The position numbers and the translations under genes were made by a program. From Acrasis kona (lineage: Eukaryota > Heterolobosea > Eutetramitea > Acrasida > Acrasidae): DNA of 48,337 bases. The notes beneath the pieces were generated by a model that was given only the letters and a program-made list of their open reading frames with translations, did no database searches and was not told where the DNA came from. Where the stretch lies: assembly GCA_026419775.2 (NCBI GenBank), contig JAOPGA020001616.1, positions 1 through 48,337 of the forward strand, given 5' to 3'. This document shows, piece after piece, positions 21,438 through 31,945 of this stretch (positions within the stretch are counted from its first letter, which is position 1; the number at the start of each line of letters is the position of its first letter).

Positions 21438-22816
21438 ATGACCCACAGTGTTGTGTTTTTTCTTGTCATCGTTGCGCTGTTCTTGGACAAGTACGACATA
21501 GGTGTACAGCCAGCTGCAAAAATAACGACTGCATTCACACTTGCTATGTGGGTATTCATTCAAGATGGTGAGATTGGATTGAACAAACTAATCAAAATAA
21601 TTAATGACATGCAATATAAATTGGTGTGGAGACAAGTGCACTATTACGTCATGTAACGGGATCTTTTGCATTTGCAACCGTTATCATGTAGGCGTTACTG
21701 CAGATTTGACTACTCAAAAAACACCCAATCAGTGTCGGAAGTAATGTTTTGTACCTTCGTCGCGAGGGTCTCATGGTGTTCAGCGTAACAGCCAAGTCAC
21801 TTCAAGTCGAAAATGAATTGTTATCTCGATTTTCTTTTTTAGTAATGGATTCAATCGGTGGTCTGCTTCGGCGAACTATTTGAGTAATAATGGAGGAGTA
21901 ATATTTAATTTCGGAAATTACTGATCTATTTACTTCCACTGAGTGTACTCTAACCTTACTACTTGACGATTTCGGCATTACTTCGACTCCAATCACATTT
22001 TATATTATAGCTCCACCTACTCCAACGCCTACACCGACCCCAACGCCAACATCCACACCAACTCCCACACAGACACCTACACCCACGCAGACACTTACAC
22101 ACATGCCAAAACCTACACACACATCAACACCTACTCCTACACCTACTCCAACGCAGACTGCGACACCAACACCCACACAGAATCCGGCGCCAACACCGAT
22201 CATGTCCGCACCGACGTCCACTCCAACACCCACACTAACATCTACTCCCACTTTAACACCAACGTCTACCCCAACACCCACAACTACCCTAAAAGCGACT
22301 CCTACCCCAACAACCACCAACGCCAACACCTGAAATAACAACTACAACTCCTCCACCCATCCGTTTCGTTGACACCAACTCTGAATCCATTTCTCCAATT
22401 GTAGTTGTTCAAAAAGCTGAAATTTCTTTTGTAGGATCTTCTGTGGAGAAGCATGCATTGTTAAGATTTAAATATTTTGAGCGAAGAAAATGTTGTTGCG
22501 TTCGTTGATGTAAATGTTGAAAATGCTGCAAAATATAATTAATATAATGGGTGCTTATCAAATTATTTCTAGTCTTTATGGTAGTTTTGTAATTAGAAAA
22601 TTACAAGCTTCTGGTTTACGTAGTATTAAGGTTGCTGTTACGGTTGTGAGCTCTAATTTACCTGTTGAGGTTCAAGATAGTTCGTTAATACTGCAAACTG
22701 TTTTTGCGAATATAATAAATAGCTCAAATAATGCAGGCAGTAATACTTATGGTGGTTTTACACTGAGTAGTGCACTTCTGGTGTGCATTGCTGTTTATTT
22801 GTTATTAAATTTATAA
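21438..22816 (+). pseudogene. Decayed gene for a GPI-type surface protein with LamG-like start and Pro/Thr linker
   Basis: Pieces of one surface protein lie in order on the plus strand but in different frames. A signal peptide (21438 onward, VVFFLVIVALFL) is followed by a start resembling a laminin-G/concanavalin fold (ITTAFTLAMWVFIQDGE). A Pro/Thr linker of about 110 residues spans 22018-22335. Next come about 40 residues of a possible beta domain, then a last frame (to 22816) ending in a hydrophobic tail with no basic end (ALLVCIAVYLLLNL), as in GPI proteins. Frames change at least after 21650, near 22490 and near 22540. Some changes might be introns, but no good GT-AG pairs were found, so a pseudogene is likelier. 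The architecture matches the neighbouring surface proteins. Confidence 0.5.
22018..22335 (+). repeat. Pro-Thr coding minisatellite
   Basis: An imperfect tandem array with a 6-base period close to CCNACN encodes alternating Pro-Thr on the plus strand. The antisense reads Val-Gly and opens a spurious long frame. Shorter versions of the same linker lie in both S53 genes (about 23200-23260 and 32800-32850, antisense). Confidence 0.8.
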
Positions 22817-22986
22817 GTACCTGAGATATCTGCCAACATTCATACATTGTGTTTTGAACAATATAAACAAAGCAGGTGACTTTTATTTCCAACAGATGAG
22901 ATCACCTCGACCAATAGCAGAAACGTATTCAGATGATATTTTTAAAATGGATAAATAAACTTGACACTAAACTGTACATGACCTCA

Positions 22987-24600
22987 TACACTCGATACTA
23001 AAGTTGAAAGAGTTTATGGGAACAGTAGTATCGTACTGTGATTTATTACAACAATACATAAAGTGTTATTAATATAAGCAGAAGCAACAAAGTAATGCTG
23101 CCAATTGATGTGCTTGTCGCCGTTGATGGTAGCGACTTCGACTCCTTGTTCTCATTTATAAGAGCTGTTGTTATATTCGTCAACTCTTCAGATATAGCGG
23201 GACTTGGTGTAGGGGTAGGTGTAGGAGTTGGTGTAGGTGTAAGGGTTGGAGGTAAAGTAGCGTCAAAATCATATGGTTGCACTGGTGATGTTTTGTTGTT
23301 TATCCAAGATCCAAATCCATAATTTAAATTGAAGCCTTCATCGAGTTCGATTTCTCCATATCTTTCATAATAAGTTTCTAAAGTAAAACCTGGTAAATAG
23401 TTAAACAGGATACTATTATTTCTGTTGTATATGTACTTTCTGTCAATCTTTAACCCTGAAAGCGCAGATCTAGCAGCGAAAACTGGTGCAGATAAGCTAG
23501 AACCTGAGAACAAGCTTACACAAACATCCCATATATTATTACACGAATAGCTGACAGCAGGCATATCTCTTCCTGACATAGCTACATCTGGGCAAATCCT
23601 CTTTTTCCTAATTCTATTATAAATCTTTGGTATACTTGTTTTTACTTCTTCAATTACTTCAAACCAATACGTAGCAGATCCCATTCCGGTATCAAAAACC
23701 TGCGATTCGTTGTACGTATTGTTTACTCCTTTTTCTAGCAGAGTGGAAGTAACACAAACTACATAAGGCGAAACACAGGGGTAGTAAAGACGATGATCGG
23801 GACGATTTCCAGCGGCGGCATAGAACGTGGTAACATTTGAGTAATATGAGAATACCTTATTTAACTCCACCTGCTCTGTAACAAAGTAATAATAGGCGTT
23901 GTCGACGCCAAACGACATGGACACATAGTCTGCATTTTCTGCCGCATAAGAAATAGCTTTTTTCATAGTTAAAAACTCGCCTTCAGGTGAAAGAACTACC
24001 TATTGTTTGTTCAGTAAAAAGAATAGTAGAGGCAACTTACCAGCTTTTTAGCACCTGGAGCTATTGCGTGCGCCCATTGCACATCTAAGTGACATTCTGC
24101 ATCAGTTTCTGGATCGAATAAGTTTGTATTGTTTACTGGTACTCCATNATCATCAACTATTGACAAGCACCCATCGCTTATCGTGCAAGGTGGAAGATTA
24201 AACTGTCTATTGAACGCAGCTAACATCTCTTCTCCTCTATAACACGTTCCCCAAAGTACTATCGCAATCGTTTTGCCTTTCCCTCCTGTTGGTGACCATG
24301 GCATGTTATATGCCTTTATAATGTCTTGTGGTGTTAAAAAGTCATATTGCTGTTTTATGCTTCTTGCTTTGTTTGTGCTGTCTACATCCTTAATCCTAAT
24401 AGTATGTGGAAGCTCCATTTTGCAAACGCAAACTACAACGATACAAAAAAGCAACAAGATGTTGTTCATCTCTACTTTTTGAAACTATAAAAGTTTACGT
24501 GGAGAGAAGTTCAGCTTCTAAACGTTCAACAACTTGTCTTTCTCTTCGGAAATTTATTACTGTTTTAGTTGTCAACTAAATTTCAATCATAAACATCCCG
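22987..24600. repeat. Segmental duplication, copy 1 (S53 gene)
   Basis: This block, containing the whole S53 gene with its 3' flank and about 130 bp of 5' flank, recurs at 32584-34180 in the same orientation with very few differences, including the intron. The left edges coincide at an ATACACTCGATACT string. Further homologous sequence (24606-24890) continues after a gap. Confidence 0.9.
23046..24469 (-). CDS. Sedolisin-like (peptidase S53) secreted/anchored protease, copy 1
   Basis: Exon 1 24469..24041 and exon 2 23999..23046 join across a 41-nt GTAAGT...TAG intron, giving 460 residues. A signal peptide is followed at once by the mature-enzyme start (LTPQDIIKAYNMPW, GKGKTIAIVLWG), so the large S53 propeptide is missing. 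The Glu and Asp of the S53 triad appear in DAECHLDVQWAHAIAPGAK and the Ser in FSGSSLSAPVFAA. The oxyanion position usually held by Asp (AAGDSG in S53) reads AAGNRPD, as in subtilisins (S8). A Pro-Thr linker near residues 395-410 and a C-terminal hydrophobic segment suggest GPI or membrane anchoring. One base in exon 1 (24148) is N. Probably an endosomal or extracellular protease; activity is not certain. Confidence 0.85.
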
Positions 24601-24605
24601 ACATG

Positions 24606-24890
24606 AGCAATCACTTTTATTCCATTATTGCCATGCATCCTCCAAAGCACAGTCTACGTATGGTTTGATTAGGTTACATGTCGTCCTTAACGTAAGTAAA
24701 AATGTATTTCATTTCGCTAATGGAGCGTAGAGTCTGGCAAGATGGATACTTTTTTTAACATAAATGTAACCTTACGTACAGCTACACATCATCACAACAA
24801 CTTTAACGGGGAGCCGTACTTACATTTCCTCATTTTCATCTCCGCATCAAACATCCAATCAAGGAGCAGACTTCGAGGACCTACAGTTTA
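24606..24890. repeat. Dispersed repeat, copy A
   Basis: Sequence starting GCAATCACTTTTATTCC and running through AATGGAGCGTAGAGTCTGGC to about 24890. The inner and distal parts recur at 34430-34640 (copy B), the proximal part at 38155-38320 (copy C), and the opening motif also at about 34208 and, diverged, at 34707. It overlaps the last 30 bp of the tentative gene at 24859, suggesting insertion or shared flanks. No coding capacity is visible. Confidence 0.8.
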
Positions 24891-25352
24891 CGCCAGAATG
24901 CAGTAACCAAATCAGATTCAGAACACTCATTCTAAGTATAAAATTGGAATAAACTGTATTTATTGTGAAGTTAGAATTAATGTTGGTGCTCCAAATTCTC
25001 AACCATCGACCCCAAACCCAACCCGATTTCTTAAGTTCGTATGCGTTCACGTATACTGTATCTCTCACGTCTTCTTCTTTTAACTCTTCTTCTGACGCTT
25101 CCACATTTGCCTTCTTTGGGGCAACATCATTATGTATTTGTTGAATTTCACTGAGCCACTCTTCTTTGTTTTCTTCCTTATATTCGAATCCCTTCATCCG
25201 TTCCATTTTTCCAACATTGAAGCATTTGCAATCCGTAACATTTTCCCCATTTTCACCAATATTCCTTCATCACATTCCTCTCCCATTATCGCGATAGCGT
25301 TATCTTCAGTTTCTTCGACTTTTGTAGCAAGATAACTAAAATGTTTCATCAT
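24859..25352 (-). CDS. Small acidic protein, exon structure unresolved
   Basis: An open frame from an ATG at 25206 to 24859 encodes about 115 residues: an acidic, Glu/Lys-rich helical part (KEENKEEWLSEIQQIHNDV, then EASEEELKEEDVRD), an ELKKSGWVWGRWLRIW segment and a hydrophobic end. Upstream, another frame from an ATG at 25352 (MMKHFSYLATKVEETEDN...) looks equally protein-like and would need a splice to connect. A possible GTGAAA...AAG intron of about 65 nt is in phase but is longer than its neighbours. A third candidate first exon begins at 25449 with a GTAAGT donor after 13 codons, but its phase does not fit. The family is not recognised. Confidence 0.4.
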
Positions 25353-25516
25353 TCAATAGACATATAGCTTGTACTTTGAGTAATTAATAAAATTCAAAGC
25401 TATGACTTACTAGTTTGGATGCTTCCTTATCAGAGGTGTATCGACTCATTTTAAATGGATGGTTGTCGCCCAGTGTGCAAAGTTGGTATTTTTTTGTAAA
25501 GAGTTAAATCAAAACA

Positions 25517-26881
25517 ATGAAGCAACACCAGTCGCAAACAATGTCAGTGGAAGGCTATGTTTGCCCATTCGCTATTCTGAACAATGAGAGGAGCGAGAAG
25601 TGCCGCTTTGTTTATATGGATCTTAAAGAGCTCAACATGCACAAATTAGTTTGTCCATTTATACTTTTTCACAGCTGGGAGCGAGGCTATCACAAAAAGC
25701 TGAATCTCACACTCAACTCGAACCAAATTCCATCATCAACAAGTGATAACACTGTCGCATCAAAGAAGAAAAACAAGATTGCAACACCTCTACATTTATC
25801 GACAAACGACATTCGAGCGAATAATGTCATTTTGAACAACAACAATGCGGACGCAATCGATCGATATCGCGAAAATGATAAAATGTTCATTGCGGGTGAC
25901 CGTGATTTATTGGTACCGCGATCGACAACAAGCATTTCGTATAAGGGAATCGAAATGCCACACATGAACGCTCCATCAACCGGAATTTATAAGCGCATAA
26001 TGGCGCTTTTAAATAAATATCAAATCCCCACCACCCTTTGCAATCAATTCGATCGAGAAACAATGCTATCAAAAAGCGAGGCTATCGAGACCATCCATCG
26101 GCTGTTACATAACCCAAATAATGTAGATTACCGATTGGACAATAATCAAGTATTGCACTCCAAGAAAGTGTACAACATTTTGTCGCTCTTCACTGCCTGG
26201 AATATACATGTGTTCTTCCGCGACAAAGCTTCCAAAGAATACCAACCAGCACTCACTTGCTATCCAAACAGAGCAAAAGAAGACGCGAGTGAGGAAGTGA
26301 AGAACTTATTTGAGGAGTGGATCACAAAATGCAAGATTGAATCAAACCACAAAGAAGATTATAACTTTACTTATGATACCTTCATAAGTACAGTAGGTTG
26401 TTTTACCGATGCACAATACAATCCATTGACAGCATATACTGTTAGTCGAATGAGGGCGGGGTGCAAACTGTTTATTCAGTGGCCAACTTCAATCGAGAAC
26501 TTGGAAAAGTTCATTGGTATGCCAGCTTCCATCTACAACACCAACAACAAGTATAAATGGTGTTTCGAAAATTTAGAAGGCCGCCCCACCGCAATTCTGT
26601 ACCGTGCTGGGGATCAAGTGACAATCGATGCAAATACAATTCATTGTGTATTTACATTACAGAACTCAATCCTTGCAGGAAATATGTTCTTGGACCACAA
26701 GTTATCTTTCGTCGATGTCATATGCCAACTACGAAAGATTCAAGGTATATATGTACGCCCAGGCACCTATCAGCATCAGGTATTCAAAACAGATATCAAA
26801 GATACCGCAAAGATTTGGGTTGATCATGGTGGTTTCTCAGAAGAGCAAATAAACTTGTTAAAGAATGAATTTAATTTATAA
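25517..26881 (+). CDS. JmjC-fold protein with degenerate iron-binding site
   Basis: 454 residues, intronless, starting at an ATG after AAAAC. The N-terminus (residues 14-60) has a Cys/His pattern (VCPF...KCRF...HKLVCPF) that may be a small zinc finger. Residues about 280-415 follow the JmjC fold of the KDM2/PHF8 group: a GCFTDAQYNPLTAY strand, GCKLFIQWPTSIENLEKF, then GDQVTIDANTIHCVFTLQNSILAGNMFLD. Aligned to KDM2, the Fe(II)-binding HxD reads QYN (Gln, Asn), whereas the distal His (TIHCVF) remains. It is therefore probably not an active demethylase or hydroxylase, but a binding protein or pseudo-enzyme. The middle region (100-270) is Asn-rich then helical. Nuclear location is inferred from the family only. 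Confidence 0.7.
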   Translation: MKQHQSQTMSVEGYVCPFAILNNERSEKCRFVYMDLKELNMHKLVCPFILFHSWERGYHKKLNLTLNSNQIPSSTSDNTVASKKKNKIATPLHLSTNDIRANNVILNNNNADAIDRYRENDKMFIAGDRDLLVPRSTTSISYKGIEMPHMNAPSTGIYKRIMALLNKYQIPTTLCNQFDRETMLSKSEAIETIHRLLHNPNNVDYRLDNNQVLHSKKVYNILSLFTAWNIHVFFRDKASKEYQPALTCYPNRAKEDASEEVKNLFEEWITKCKIESNHKEDYNFTYDTFISTVGCFTDAQYNPLTAYTVSRMRAGCKLFIQWPTSIENLEKFIGMPASIYNTNNKYKWCFENLEGRPTAILYRAGDQVTIDANTIHCVFTLQNSILAGNMFLDHKLSFVDVICQLRKIQGIYVRPGTYQHQVFKTDIKDTAKIWVDHGGFSEEQINLLKNEFNL

Positions 26882-28059
26882 TCATAATGTCTTGTTACGT
26901 TGTTGTTCTAATGTGTAATTATTATAATTGTAATCAAATCAGAATCTGGTCTTATGCAGAATTAATGTCAAATCACAAAAATCGAAAATATACCATCTGG
27001 TGCGCTACACGTTCCTGAGTAAGTGTGTAAAAAATCAGGTAAAAAATCCCACATTTTGGATCATTATTTTGTTATACATTTCGATGCGATAGGACACGCT
27101 GGTTCTGATGACTTAACTATTTATGCGTTTCTCATGTTATAACCATCTAATAATTAATTGAAAACGGGAACATGGTACCATTAAATAAATGAAGTGTTTG
27201 AATACCGTTGGCTTTGTGATGTGATTTATAATGAGCGATGTCGTAAATCGTCGCATTAGGTACACATCATTATGAAGAAAATATATTCTCATGATGTTTT
27301 GATCAATAAAGGTGAACGGCCGCAAATCCTCTGTCGTTGAGTTCCGTAAGCATCAAAAACCTGGTTCTTGAAACAAGCGGTTGTATTCGGCTGTGGAGGA
27401 AAAATTTGAGCTGTTTTGTGCAGTCTTAAAAAATGGTGGAAGTTGCTGCATATTCACTTTACGCTAATCATTAGTGGACCACATTTTACATCTTAAATCT
27501 TGTTTAGGCTTAATGTTTGCGTTATTCGTATTGCGTGATGCAATTAAAAGGTATCCCAAGCGATCTAACCCTTCATTTTTATGTTTGAATTCTATGCAAA
27601 TTGTGAGTCGAGGGAGATGTCTGACCTTGATATTTGAGAATTAATACCCAAATCTAGATTTAAGTAGGTTTCTAGTGCCATATGTAAATACAAGATAGTA
27701 TTGTTCAACGGGTATATTTGTTGTTGGTTTTTCAATCGTATTGGTATCGAAGGTTCGTTATTGTGAGATCATACCAGTTGTGTTGAGCGTAGCTCAACAC
27801 TGTTTGTCTAATGTTCAAGGTAACTAAGGGTGGGATAATGGGTGGGAGCAGAGGTAATGCCTGAGTTTGAGGTGGAAGCGCTCATCGTGTATGTAGTCTA
27901 GTTAGATTGTTCAACAAGTTTCTTTCATGTTCAAATGATCAATTTATAGTCCACGGTTCCACCGAGAACTCAACAGCATTCACCACCAATGATAAGATTG
28001 TAAACAATAATTTTGTAACACTTCAATAGATGCATGTATTGCATTGCAATACATCCCAT
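26882..28059. other. Intergenic, no gene seen; one short hairpin
   Basis: About 1.2 kb of AT-rich DNA with only chance frames. A perfect 9-bp inverted repeat with a 3-nt loop (GTGTTGAGC-GTA-GCTCAACAC) lies at 27780-27800. No tRNA, terminal repeat or decayed frame could be recognised. Confidence 0.45.
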
Positions 28060-30860
28060 CAAGACCATGAACCAAACCGACATACTAAACACACCAGTAT
28101 CACAAACCAGGAATCAGATTTCACATCATACTTAAGAAAAAAGAATTCGAAGATTAACGCAAAGTGAGCATCCATTTGCCTCAATGAAGACAACGATCCA
28201 GAAGATGCTTGGGCTACCCTTATGAGCAAGAGAAACGCTGCGCAATTCATTGCGAAGAACCTTAGGACGCGACAAGAGTTTTTATCGAAGCAGAAGGATA
28301 AAACTCAAAGGAAAGAAAAAGACCAGCAAAACCAGAACAGGCGACTCCACAACTATGACAACAAACCATCAGAGACGGCCATTTTATAGAAGATTTATAT
28401 ACGTTCGAGCTGTATCTAGCCAGTCATATCGTTTTGACAACGGACGTTTTAGTTTTGTTACAGATGTGCTTACCAGGAGATAAGAGCAACATCATAGCCA
28501 ACAGATTATCGGACCCTACTTTGAAAAAGTTATCGTGGAACGAATCGAAGAAATCAATACTTTTGTCATTGGATACTTCGAAGGATGAAGAACAGTATAC
28601 CCAAGAACTACGCTTGTCGAAGGCAAACGTCAACGAAACGGTCTACAACTACAACAGACGTTTCTACGCATATGTATCAATCTTGCAGTTGAACCTTATC
28701 GATGCAGGAAAGATATTCCTTTTAACATTACCCGAGTACGTTAGAAAAGAAATCAACAAGAAGATGGCTCCAGTACCAAACTATCCACACGTACAATAGA
28801 ACATCAACGACATGATCGACTTTGTGGCAGTATGGATGAAACCACAAGAGGAGAATGTGTACGAGAAGAGGAAGCCAGATGTAAGGGCACAGAAGGAAAA
28901 AATAGGGAAAGAGTTACGTGAGATTCGGCTCAACAAGGCGTACGAACAGAAAGCCGAAAAGAAGAAGGCATTTATTGAGAAGGCCAAGAAGAGAATTTTA
29001 CATTGCTGGAAGTGCGACAAGAAAGCACTTGCTAGTGAGGGAGGTCATCTCCAACCAGATTGTAAAGCTCCGGAAAGCAGTACAGTCAAGGAGAACAAGT
29101 ACAAACCCGATTTTAAGACAAAGAGGGATAACCATGATAAAGGAAAGGAGAAGAAGTTTAAGATCAACAAGATTTCATTGTTTGAATTCTCAAAAGAGAA
29201 ATCCGTTAAAGATGAGGATGAAGTCATGATTGAGGACGATCCCATCGTAAATTCAAACGATGAACTTGAAGATATTGGAGAGGTTCAGGTAGAAGCCATA
29301 GAAGAAGAACCTACGGAATCCATTAAAATTAATAATATTATGATTGAGACTCCAGTTTCAAAGGATTTGACGGACAAGGAGGTCGAAGAGAATGAAGTGA
29401 ATCAAGAGCTATTGTACGAGAAGCTGCAAAATGCCGATTGTAAGGTTAACAGAGTATCTACCAAGGCACTCGTAGATAAAGGAGCACAGGTCAGTGCAAT
29501 TAGTCAAAGATTCTTAGACCACAGTAAAAGAGTTTCCAAATACTTGATATGTTAATAAGAATGCCAATGTTTGTGTTGTATTTCCAGACAAACGACGAAT
29601 TAAATGTCATACTGCAAGGTTGCAACTGGAATACAAGGATGTCAAGTTAGAACACACATTCGTGGTGTTACCAGACGAAGAAGTAATATTCGGAAGACCT
29701 TTATGTAAAATATTACGTATCACTGATATCTATGATATGTTACCGGATATTTCGCAACAGAGAGTAGAAAACTTCTTGAAGAACTTTCAACCCACACCAA
29801 TCGATAAGATTTTATCAAGGGATTATGAGAAAGAAGCCAAAGGTGTTCAATACCATCCAGACGCACAGAAATATATGGAATACGTTGCCAAGTTTATAGA
29901 AGAAAACGCAGCTACTATTGATAAGCACAGCACCATTAGGACTATTGCCATACAGTTTGCAGATGAAGCATCAAGGAAGAAAGGTTGTTGGTCAAGATCA
30001 TATCACCCACTAGAAGCTGAGATAGTGGACAAGTCAATTACAGCATTCACTTGTTTAGGTAAGCGATATCGTTTTATAACAGCACCTTTAGGGTTAAAAC
30101 ACATTCCGTCTATATTTCAGAGGATGATAAAAGCATTGTTACAGGCTAATGGGTTAACAGAATATGCTTGCAACCATATTGACGATTTATCAATACCTGT
30201 TTCGTATCCTATTACGGCTAGACGAGAGAAGTCATTTCGTTGGAACGATTATCCTGAATTAGAGGAAGCGTACATCAAGATCTACGATTGTTTAGTCACA
30301 AATGTTCCGTTCTTACATTATCCGTTTCCAGATATACCATTAGAATTAGAGACAGATGCTAGTGACACAGGAATAGGAGGTACTTTGTTCCAAAGAGTGG
30401 ACGGTGAAAAGAGGTATCTAGGGTTCCATTCAAGAGTGTTAAGTAAGAGTGAAGTTTTGTATTCAATTCTAAAGAAGGAATTACTGTCTATTGTTGTTCA
30501 TATCAATTATTACAGACACCATCTATTAGGAAGACATTTCAAGCTACATACGGACAGTAAAGCATTAACAGATGTAATTACTGCGTTACAACAGCCAAAC
30601 TTCAAGAATTCCACGTTAGCAGGATGGATCGCTACAATTTCGGAATACAGTTTTGAAGTGTACCACATCAAGGAATCGCCACATCTACTGACGAAGAAGA
30701 GAAATTACTAGACGAATCGCATTTAGGCCATTGGGCGCTGGAGGGATGCATAATTACATACGCATGAATCGTCCAGAACACAAAATCAAAAATCTCTTCA
30801 ACAAGTGTTTGAACTACGTCAAGAAGTGTGAGATTTGTCAGAGAGTTAATAAGTCATCAA
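28060..30860 (+). mobile_element. Ty3/gypsy-type LTR element (fossil, broken)
   Basis: In plus-strand order this stretch shows a charged gag-like region (about 28.2-28.8 kb), a zinc-knuckle-like Cys/His box (about 29.0 kb), an acidic linker, a retropepsin-like protease motif (about 29.5 kb), reverse transcriptase (about 30.0-30.2 kb), RNase H (about 30.35-30.6 kb) and the H2C2 zinc-binding start of an integrase (about 30.72-30.85 kb). The order protease, RT, RNase H, integrase identifies the Ty3/gypsy lineage. The element is broken, with several breaks and missing parts; no intact pair of terminal repeats was seen. It shares RT wording with the fragment at the window start, so one family is likely. 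The degree of decay suggests moderate age. Confidence 0.85.
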
Positions 30861-31042
30861 TATACATGTCATGAGCGTGAAGACTATTTTATCGTGTATA
30901 TTACCTATTCATCGAATGATATAAAGAGTGTTCTAAACGTAATTAGGTATTGTATAATGAACATTCTAATTATCAAACATTCTATTGAACAATTGTTTGG
31001 CGAAGTCCTGAACAAACCATCGGTTTCTTTACAGTTCATTAA

Positions 31043-31105
31043 GCGCCTACAGGCGCAAACCCCTAATAACCCGTTGGGTTAGGTCCTACTTTAGGTCCTA
31101 ATTAA
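31043..31105. repeat. Cluster of short palindromes
   Basis: Two neighbouring perfect inverted repeats, GCGCCT-AC-AGGCGC (31043-31056) and TAACCC-GTT-GGGTTA (31067-31081), are followed by a direct repeat of AGGTCCTA (31081 and 31095). They lie about 180 bp past the last recognisable part of the Ty3 fossil. Function is unknown. Confidence 0.6.
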
Positions 31106-31364
31106 ATATCACACTTTCATTACATTTCATTCGTTACATTGTTTTGAATGTTACTTTTATTATAACCTTCATTGCTTCATACTTTTACTTCACAACATCA
31201 AAACTAAAAGATATTAACACCATAGGTATGTCCTAATAGTTTGGTGTTACCCATAAAAAAATGATAACGCTGTTGCTATATGACTAAGACTCTACAGAGC
31301 TTACAGTTATTTACCCTAACGTTAACACACTCTTAATTCAAAATATCATTTTTGAAATGTTGAT

Positions 31365-31760
31365 TTATTGCTTCTTCTTTTTGGGCTCCGAGAGTTCATC
31401 TGGAAGATATTTGTACGGCAACGTTCTAATATCATCTCTTTCTTGCTTTAGCAACATCCACAACTCGTTAGGAATACTAGTTACTAGTTACTGTTTTTCA
31501 TGTGATGCAAAGTTTTTCAAAGTTGATGATCCTCTGGCGCTATTACAAACGAAACAGCACGGATAAACGTTCCAACGTGTATATGGTTTTTTATGATCGA
31601 ATCTGTCAAGACAGGTTCCATGAATATTTCCTAAAGGTACACCGCAGTATGTACAATAGGCTAATTTTAAACACTCGTAATACAAACTTGGTATCTGACA
31701 ATTGGGTCCACGCATATTCATTTTACCTTTGCCGTCTGCTTGTTTAGCACTTTGACTCAT
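31365..31760 (-). pseudogene. HNH endonuclease-like gene with one in-frame stop
   Basis: From the ATG at 31760 a 90-residue frame contains an HNH-type nuclease motif: YCTYCGVPLG, then CLDRFDHKKPYTRWNVYPCCFVCNSARG, matching the Cys-Cys zinc site plus D-R-x-D-H and N-V-x-P-C-C-x-x-CN seen in phage and organelle HNH nucleases. The frame stops at 31488, but the same frame continues for about 40 protein-like residues (IPNELWMLLKQERDD, YKYLPDELSEPKKKKQ) to 31365. The stop lies in GTAACTAGTAACTAG, a 15-nt in-frame GT-AG string made of a 7-bp tandem repeat. It is thus either a broken gene, a read-through case or an ultra-short intron. The first seven codons fall in the sequence shared with 43.85 kb. 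The role is unknown; HNH proteins often travel with mobile DNA. Confidence 0.6.
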
Positions 31761-31945
31761 TCCATCTTGATTTTGAAATTGTATGCAAATGTTCCCAAAA
31801 TAATTATTAAATTGTTGATGGTACCCGTATCAAAATGGATGATTAATATTACAATTTATCTACTATGTATTATGCATCGGCACATATTCCTGCAACACAG
31901 CATATATAACGGTTTCGTCAGATACATATCCATACCCAAGAGAGA
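31735..31945. repeat. Rearranged copy of the histidine-kinase 3' region
   Basis: 31735-31830 matches 43847-43978, and 31832-31945 matches 44368-44490; the 390 bp lying between these blocks at 44 kb are absent here. The second block includes the end of the kinase receiver domain (GMDMYLTKP motif), now out of frame, so a truncated kinase tail lies here as a pseudogene on the minus strand. The first block supplies the start codon region of the HNH frame. Confidence 0.85.

Noticed and set aside
22000-22335. CRISPR-like array
   Set aside because: The regular repeat has no unique spacers and is a coding minisatellite in a eukaryotic setting.
22000-22341. 113-residue Val-Gly repeat frame on the minus strand
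   Set aside because: It is the antisense of the Pro-Thr coding minisatellite; composition is dictated by the repeat.
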